DNA from: Saprospiraceae bacterium UBA2329
GTDB lineage: Bacteria; Bacteroidota; Bacteroidia; Chitinophagales; Saprospiraceae
Length of the DNA stretch: 64,000 nt
Reading direction: 5' to 3'
Assembly (NCBI GenBank): GCA_002344975.1
Contig: DDUV01000110.1
Coordinates: 41,298 to 105,297 of the forward strand
A model generated the notes under the pieces. That model made no database searches. It was not told the origin of the DNA and saw only the letters and a list, made by a program, of their open reading frames with translations. This document shows, piece after piece, positions 61,392 to 64,000 of this stretch. Made by a program: the position numbers and the translations under genes. Position 1 is the first letter of the stretch, and each line of letters opens with the position of its first letter.

Positions 61392-61862
61392 TGTTTTTTA
61401 TTCATTTGAGTGAGTGGAAGACCGGCCTTACCCCCCGATAAACCGGCCTCCCTCACTCCCTGGAAAAGCGCAAGCGCTTCTGCCAGGTTTGTTTGATTGC
61501 TTGTGCAAAGTTGTTTTATGATCGCGTAGTGATCTCTGATCTGTGTATTGCGATAAGGGGGGCTTGCTTCCACTTGCACAAACTACCCCTAAAAGCATTG
61601 CCTCCCTGTGCCAAGCGCAGAAAAACAATGAATCAACTTATGTTTTGGTATGTAGATAACTAAAGCGGAAATGCTTTAAACCCAAGCTCCGAATGATTTT
61701 CGGTCATCTCTTTGGGGTAGTACTTGCGTACCGCAACGCCTCAATTAGTGTGTAGATGCTGCAAAGATAAGTCCTATATATTTATGGTGCAAATATTTTT
61801 TTTCAGACAATTTGTCAGTCAGTCAACAATGGCACAAGGTTTGACAATGCCTCTGAAAAAAA
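61392..61862. other. Long intergenic region before htpG
   Basis: 471 bases with no gene I can support. Left part: two accggcct direct repeats (near 61422 and 61443), the second followed by ccctcactc, which pairs loosely with gagtgag upstream. Middle: A/T-balanced sequence with stop codons in all frames within 80 codons. Right end: the htpG control signals at 61806-61844. Short frames here do not resemble known proteins. Confidence 0.6.
61806..61844 (+). promoter_or_regulatory. htpG control region: inverted repeat and sigma54-like site
   Basis: GACAATTTGTC (61806-61816) is a perfect inverted repeat. It is followed by TGGCAC (61830-61835) and TTGA (61841-61844) in the GG-N10-G(C/A) spacing of sigma54 -24/-12 promoters, with one mismatch (A for C at the -12 GC). 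Transcription from it would begin about 8-17 bases before the htpG start codons. No TAnnTTTG box is seen. Confidence 0.45.
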
Positions 61863-63740
61863 ATGACCGCCATGCAAACAGGACGCATATCTGTTCAGAC
61901 CGAGAACATTTTTCCCATCATCAAGAAGTACTTGTATTCCGATCAGGAAATCTTCCTGCGCGAATTGGTTTCCAATGCTGTTGATGCTACCGTAAAACTC
62001 AAAGCGCTGGCCGGCAAAGGCGCCGTGCAGGGCGACATCGGCGATACCACCATTGACATTTTGCTGGATGCCGACAACAAAACCCTCACCATCCGCGACC
62101 GGGGATTGGGCATGACCGCCGAAGAAGTGGAGAAGTACCTCAATCAGGTGGCTTTCTCAAGCGCCCACGATTTTATCGAAAAATACAAGCTCGATCACAA
62201 CATCATCGGGCAGTTCGGCCTCGGCTTCTACTCTGCATTTATGGTGGCCGACCGCGTAGAGGCCGTCACCAAATCGTACATCGCCGATGAGCCGGGCGTT
62301 ACCTGGTCTTGCGACGGCAGCCCGGAATACACCCTCACGCCCAACGACAAGCAGGAGCGCGGCACCGACATCGTGTTGCACATCAGCGAAGACGCCGTAG
62401 AGTACCTCGAATCGTCCCGCATAGAGGGGCTGCTCAAAAAATACTGCCGCTTCCTGCCCGTTTCCATCCGCTTCGGCACCCGCACCGAAACCACTTATGA
62501 AGGCGAGGGCGAAGACGAAAAGGCAATAGATACTGAGGTAGAAAACATTGTGAACAACCCCAGCCCGGCTTGGAAAAAGCAACCCGCCGAGCTGAGCGAT
62601 GAAGACTACCAGAAATTCTACGAGGAGTTGTATCCCTTCAGCACGCCGCCCATGTTCTGGATACACCTCAATATAGACTATCCGTTCAACCTCACGGGCA
62701 TTTTGTACTTCCCCAAAGTGGGCAACTCCTTTGAGGTTCAAAAAAACAAAATCCAACTCTACTCCAATCAGGTGTTCGTGACCGACGACGTGAAGCAGAT
62801 CGTGCCGGAATTCCTCACGCTCCTGCACGGCATCATTGACTCGCCCGACATCCCGCTCAACGTGTCGCGCAGCTACCTGCAAGCCGATACCAACGTCAAA
62901 AAAATAACCGGCTACATCACCAAAAAAGTGGCCGAAAAACTGCACGACCTCTTCAAAAAAGACCGCAAGGCTTTTGAAGAAAAATGGGGCGATCTGAGCA
63001 TCTTTGTCAAATATGGCATGATCTCAGACGACAAGTTCGACGAGCGCGCACGGCAGTTTACCCTCCTCAAAAATGTGGACGGCGAGGCATTCACCATCGA
63101 GGAATACCGCGACAAGGTGAAGGAACTGCAAAAGGATAAGTACGACAAAATCGTGCTGCTCTACACCAACCATGCCGCCGACCATGCCGGACTCGTGCAA
63201 GCCTGCAAAAACAGAGGTTACGACGTGCTCAACCTGCCCGACATCATAGACAACCACTTCATACAGCACCTCGAAGCCAAGCTCGGCGACGTCACTTTTG
63301 TGCGCATAGACTCCGACACCATTGACAACCTCATCCAGAAGGACGACAAAAACGAGTCGGTACTCAGCGAAAAAGAGCAGGAGACGGTCAAGGGAGTGTT
63401 CGAGCGGGTAGCCCAAGCGCCCGGCGTATCGGTTTCGCTCAAGGCCATGTCGCCCGACGACCTGCCGGTTCATGTCGTCAAGCCGGAATTCATGCGCCGC
63501 TTCAAGGAAATGCAGATGTTGCAGGGCATGGGCAACGGCGAGGCTTTCCCCGATATGTACAACGTGGTGGTGAACTCGAATCACCCGCTCATTGCGCAAA
63601 AACTCGCCGGCGAGCAGGATGCTGCCCAACAGGAGGACTTGGCGCAATACCTGTATCAGTTGGCCCTACTGTCGCATCACATGCTGCGCGGGGAAGACCT
63701 GGCCGCTTTTGTACAAAAGAGCGTGGCCCGAATGGGGTGA
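61863..63740 (+). CDS. htpG: Chaperone HtpG (Hsp90)
   Basis: 625 residues (a second ATG at 61872 may be the real start). Hsp90 N-terminal GHKL ATPase: IKKYLYSDQEIFLRELVSNA (catalytic Glu), VDATVKLKAL, DRGLGMTAEEVEKYLNQVAF and IGQFGLGFYSAFMVADRVEA. Middle domain: WIHLNIDYPFNLTGILYFPK and IPLNVSRSYLQADTNVKKI (Arg reaching ATP). The C-terminal dimer domain ends AAFVQKSVARMG. Folds clients in the cytosol under heat and other stress. A hairpin at 63763 follows. Confidence 0.97.
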   Translation: MTAMQTGRISVQTENIFPIIKKYLYSDQEIFLRELVSNAVDATVKLKALAGKGAVQGDIGDTTIDILLDADNKTLTIRDRGLGMTAEEVEKYLNQVAFSSAHDFIEKYKLDHNIIGQFGLGFYSAFMVADRVEAVTKSYIADEPGVTWSCDGSPEYTLTPNDKQERGTDIVLHISEDAVEYLESSRIEGLLKKYCRFLPVSIRFGTRTETTYEGEGEDEKAIDTEVENIVNNPSPAWKKQPAELSDEDYQKFYEELYPFSTPPMFWIHLNIDYPFNLTGILYFPKVGNSFEVQKNKIQLYSNQVFVTDDVKQIVPEFLTLLHGIIDSPDIPLNVSRSYLQADTNVKKITGYITKKVAEKLHDLFKKDRKAFEEKWGDLSIFVKYGMISDDKFDERARQFTLLKNVDGEAFTIEEYRDKVKELQKDKYDKIVLLYTNHAADHAGLVQACKNRGYDVLNLPDIIDNHFIQHLEAKLGDVTFVRIDSDTIDNLIQKDDKNESVLSEKEQETVKGVFERVAQAPGVSVSLKAMSPDDLPVHVVKPEFMRRFKEMQMLQGMGNGEAFPDMYNVVVNSNHPLIAQKLAGEQDAAQQEDLAQYLYQLALLSHHMLRGEDLAAFVQKSVARMG

Positions 63741-63762
63741 TCTTAGATCGTATAAATAGAAG

Positions 63763-63810
63763 GAAGCGCCTCTCTGCCGTGCTTAGTGCCGGCGGGGAGG
63801 CGCTTCGTGT
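63763..63810 (+). terminator. Likely terminator after htpG
   Basis: gaagcgcctc (63763-63772) pairs perfectly with gaggcgcttc (63797-63806) across a 24-base loop; a weak T run (gtgttt) follows. Placed 22 bases after the htpG stop. Confidence 0.65.
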
Positions 63811-63822
63811 TTGCAGGCAATA

Positions 63823-63947
63823 GGGGGCGATAAAAAAATAAAGTGATCATTTTCGCCAAAGGATTAGATAAGTAAACGTTTCATTTTAAGTGTCTTATCT
63901 AATCCTTTGGCCTAAAGAAAATGAACAATTTATTTTTGCCCCACTAC
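63823..63947. repeat. Palindromic intergenic element, copy 2
   Basis: Core 63847-63924, arms caaaggattagataag and cttatctaatcctttg fully complementary, extended outward by tcattttcgc against gcctaaagaaaatga with a five-base interruption, then ggggcgat on the left against ttgcccc on the right. Same orientation as copy 1 at 28071. Lies between htpG and whatever gene comes next. Confidence 0.9.
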
Positions 63948-63950
63948 TAA

Positions 63951-64000
63951 CGGAGAAAACAAACAAAGCCTGCCCGTTGGAATGATCCTTTTCGGGCAGG
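63951..64000 (-). terminator. Hairpin at window end, likely terminator of a leftward gene
   Basis: cctgcccg (63969-63976) pairs with cgggcagg (63993-64000). Read on the minus strand the hairpin is followed by ctttgtttgttttc, so it probably ends a gene that enters from the right of the window. Confidence 0.6.

Noticed and set aside
61358..61628. Short frames after the SSS symporter
   Set aside because: 73- and 66-codon overlapping frames with no homology, no start signal and poor codon use.

Overview
The window looks like chromosomal DNA of a Bacteroidota bacterium, probably a Saprospiraceae-type relative. Supporting marks: four proteins with type IX secretion (T9SS) type-A C-terminal tails, one with the gliding-motility type-B tail and SprB repeats, a PorQ gene, Bacteroidota-only families (DUF5606, DUF5916, DUF6438, the family-1 ECF sigma/FecR pair) and promoters of the TTTG / TAnnTTTG type. 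The genus assignment is inference. No rRNA, tRNA, phage, complete IS or CRISPR array was recognised. Most of the window is ordinary, densely packed housekeeping DNA.

Layout. 1-8.5 kb: end of an acyl-CoA dehydrogenase, rsmI and pssA (leftward), a 999-residue SprB-like surface protein, an LptC-like lipoprotein coupled to a CNNM/CorC-type membrane protein, and a tryptophanase. 8.5-17.4 kb: two GNAT acetyltransferases, an Sfp-type phosphopantetheinyl transferase, lipoprotein MsrA, a sorbosone-dehydrogenase-like lipoprotein, an ECF sigma factor paired with a small membrane protein, a lipoprotein of unknown function, an MMPL/RND exporter and a DUF1963 protein. 17.5-28 kb: DUF3467 and topA, a 14-base tandem repeat, an ATP-grasp enzyme, a leftward OmpA-like / M43 protease / DUF6438 group, a cohesin-like lipoprotein and a DUF5916 outer-membrane protein.

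28-39 kb is the most distinctive part. A palindromic repeat element sits before a 1,343-residue protein with the layout of animal soluble adenylyl cyclase (two cyclase domains, NTPase, TPR). It is followed by three T9SS-secreted surface proteins: one with repeated Cys-rich beta-sandwich units, one with dockerin-like calcium loops and a cohesin-like domain, and one with five Kazal-like modules between PKD domains.

39-64 kb: a TlpA-type thioredoxin, DUF5606, an M3 oligoendopeptidase, DUF2853, an MGH1-like glycoside hydrolase, an NSS sodium symporter with a 52-residue small partner, an orphan ECF sigma/FecR pair, lon, DUF502, porQ, ung, a respiratory-assembly trio (small CPMC protein, DUF420, an SCO-like protein without copper cysteines), an orphan batD, folA, an AI-2E-family permease, DUF819, lspA, an SSS symporter and htpG. 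htpG is preceded by an inverted repeat and a sigma54-like site, and followed by a second copy of the palindromic element.

How the genes fit together: PorQ acts in the T9SS whose cargo is encoded at 2.2, 22.4 and 32.5-38.4 kb. LspA and the many lipoproteins (LptC-like, MsrA, OmpA-like, cohesin-like, DUF6438) share the lipoprotein route. Lon and HtpG are proteostasis genes. The DUF420/SCO-like/CPMC group points to cytochrome oxidase assembly.
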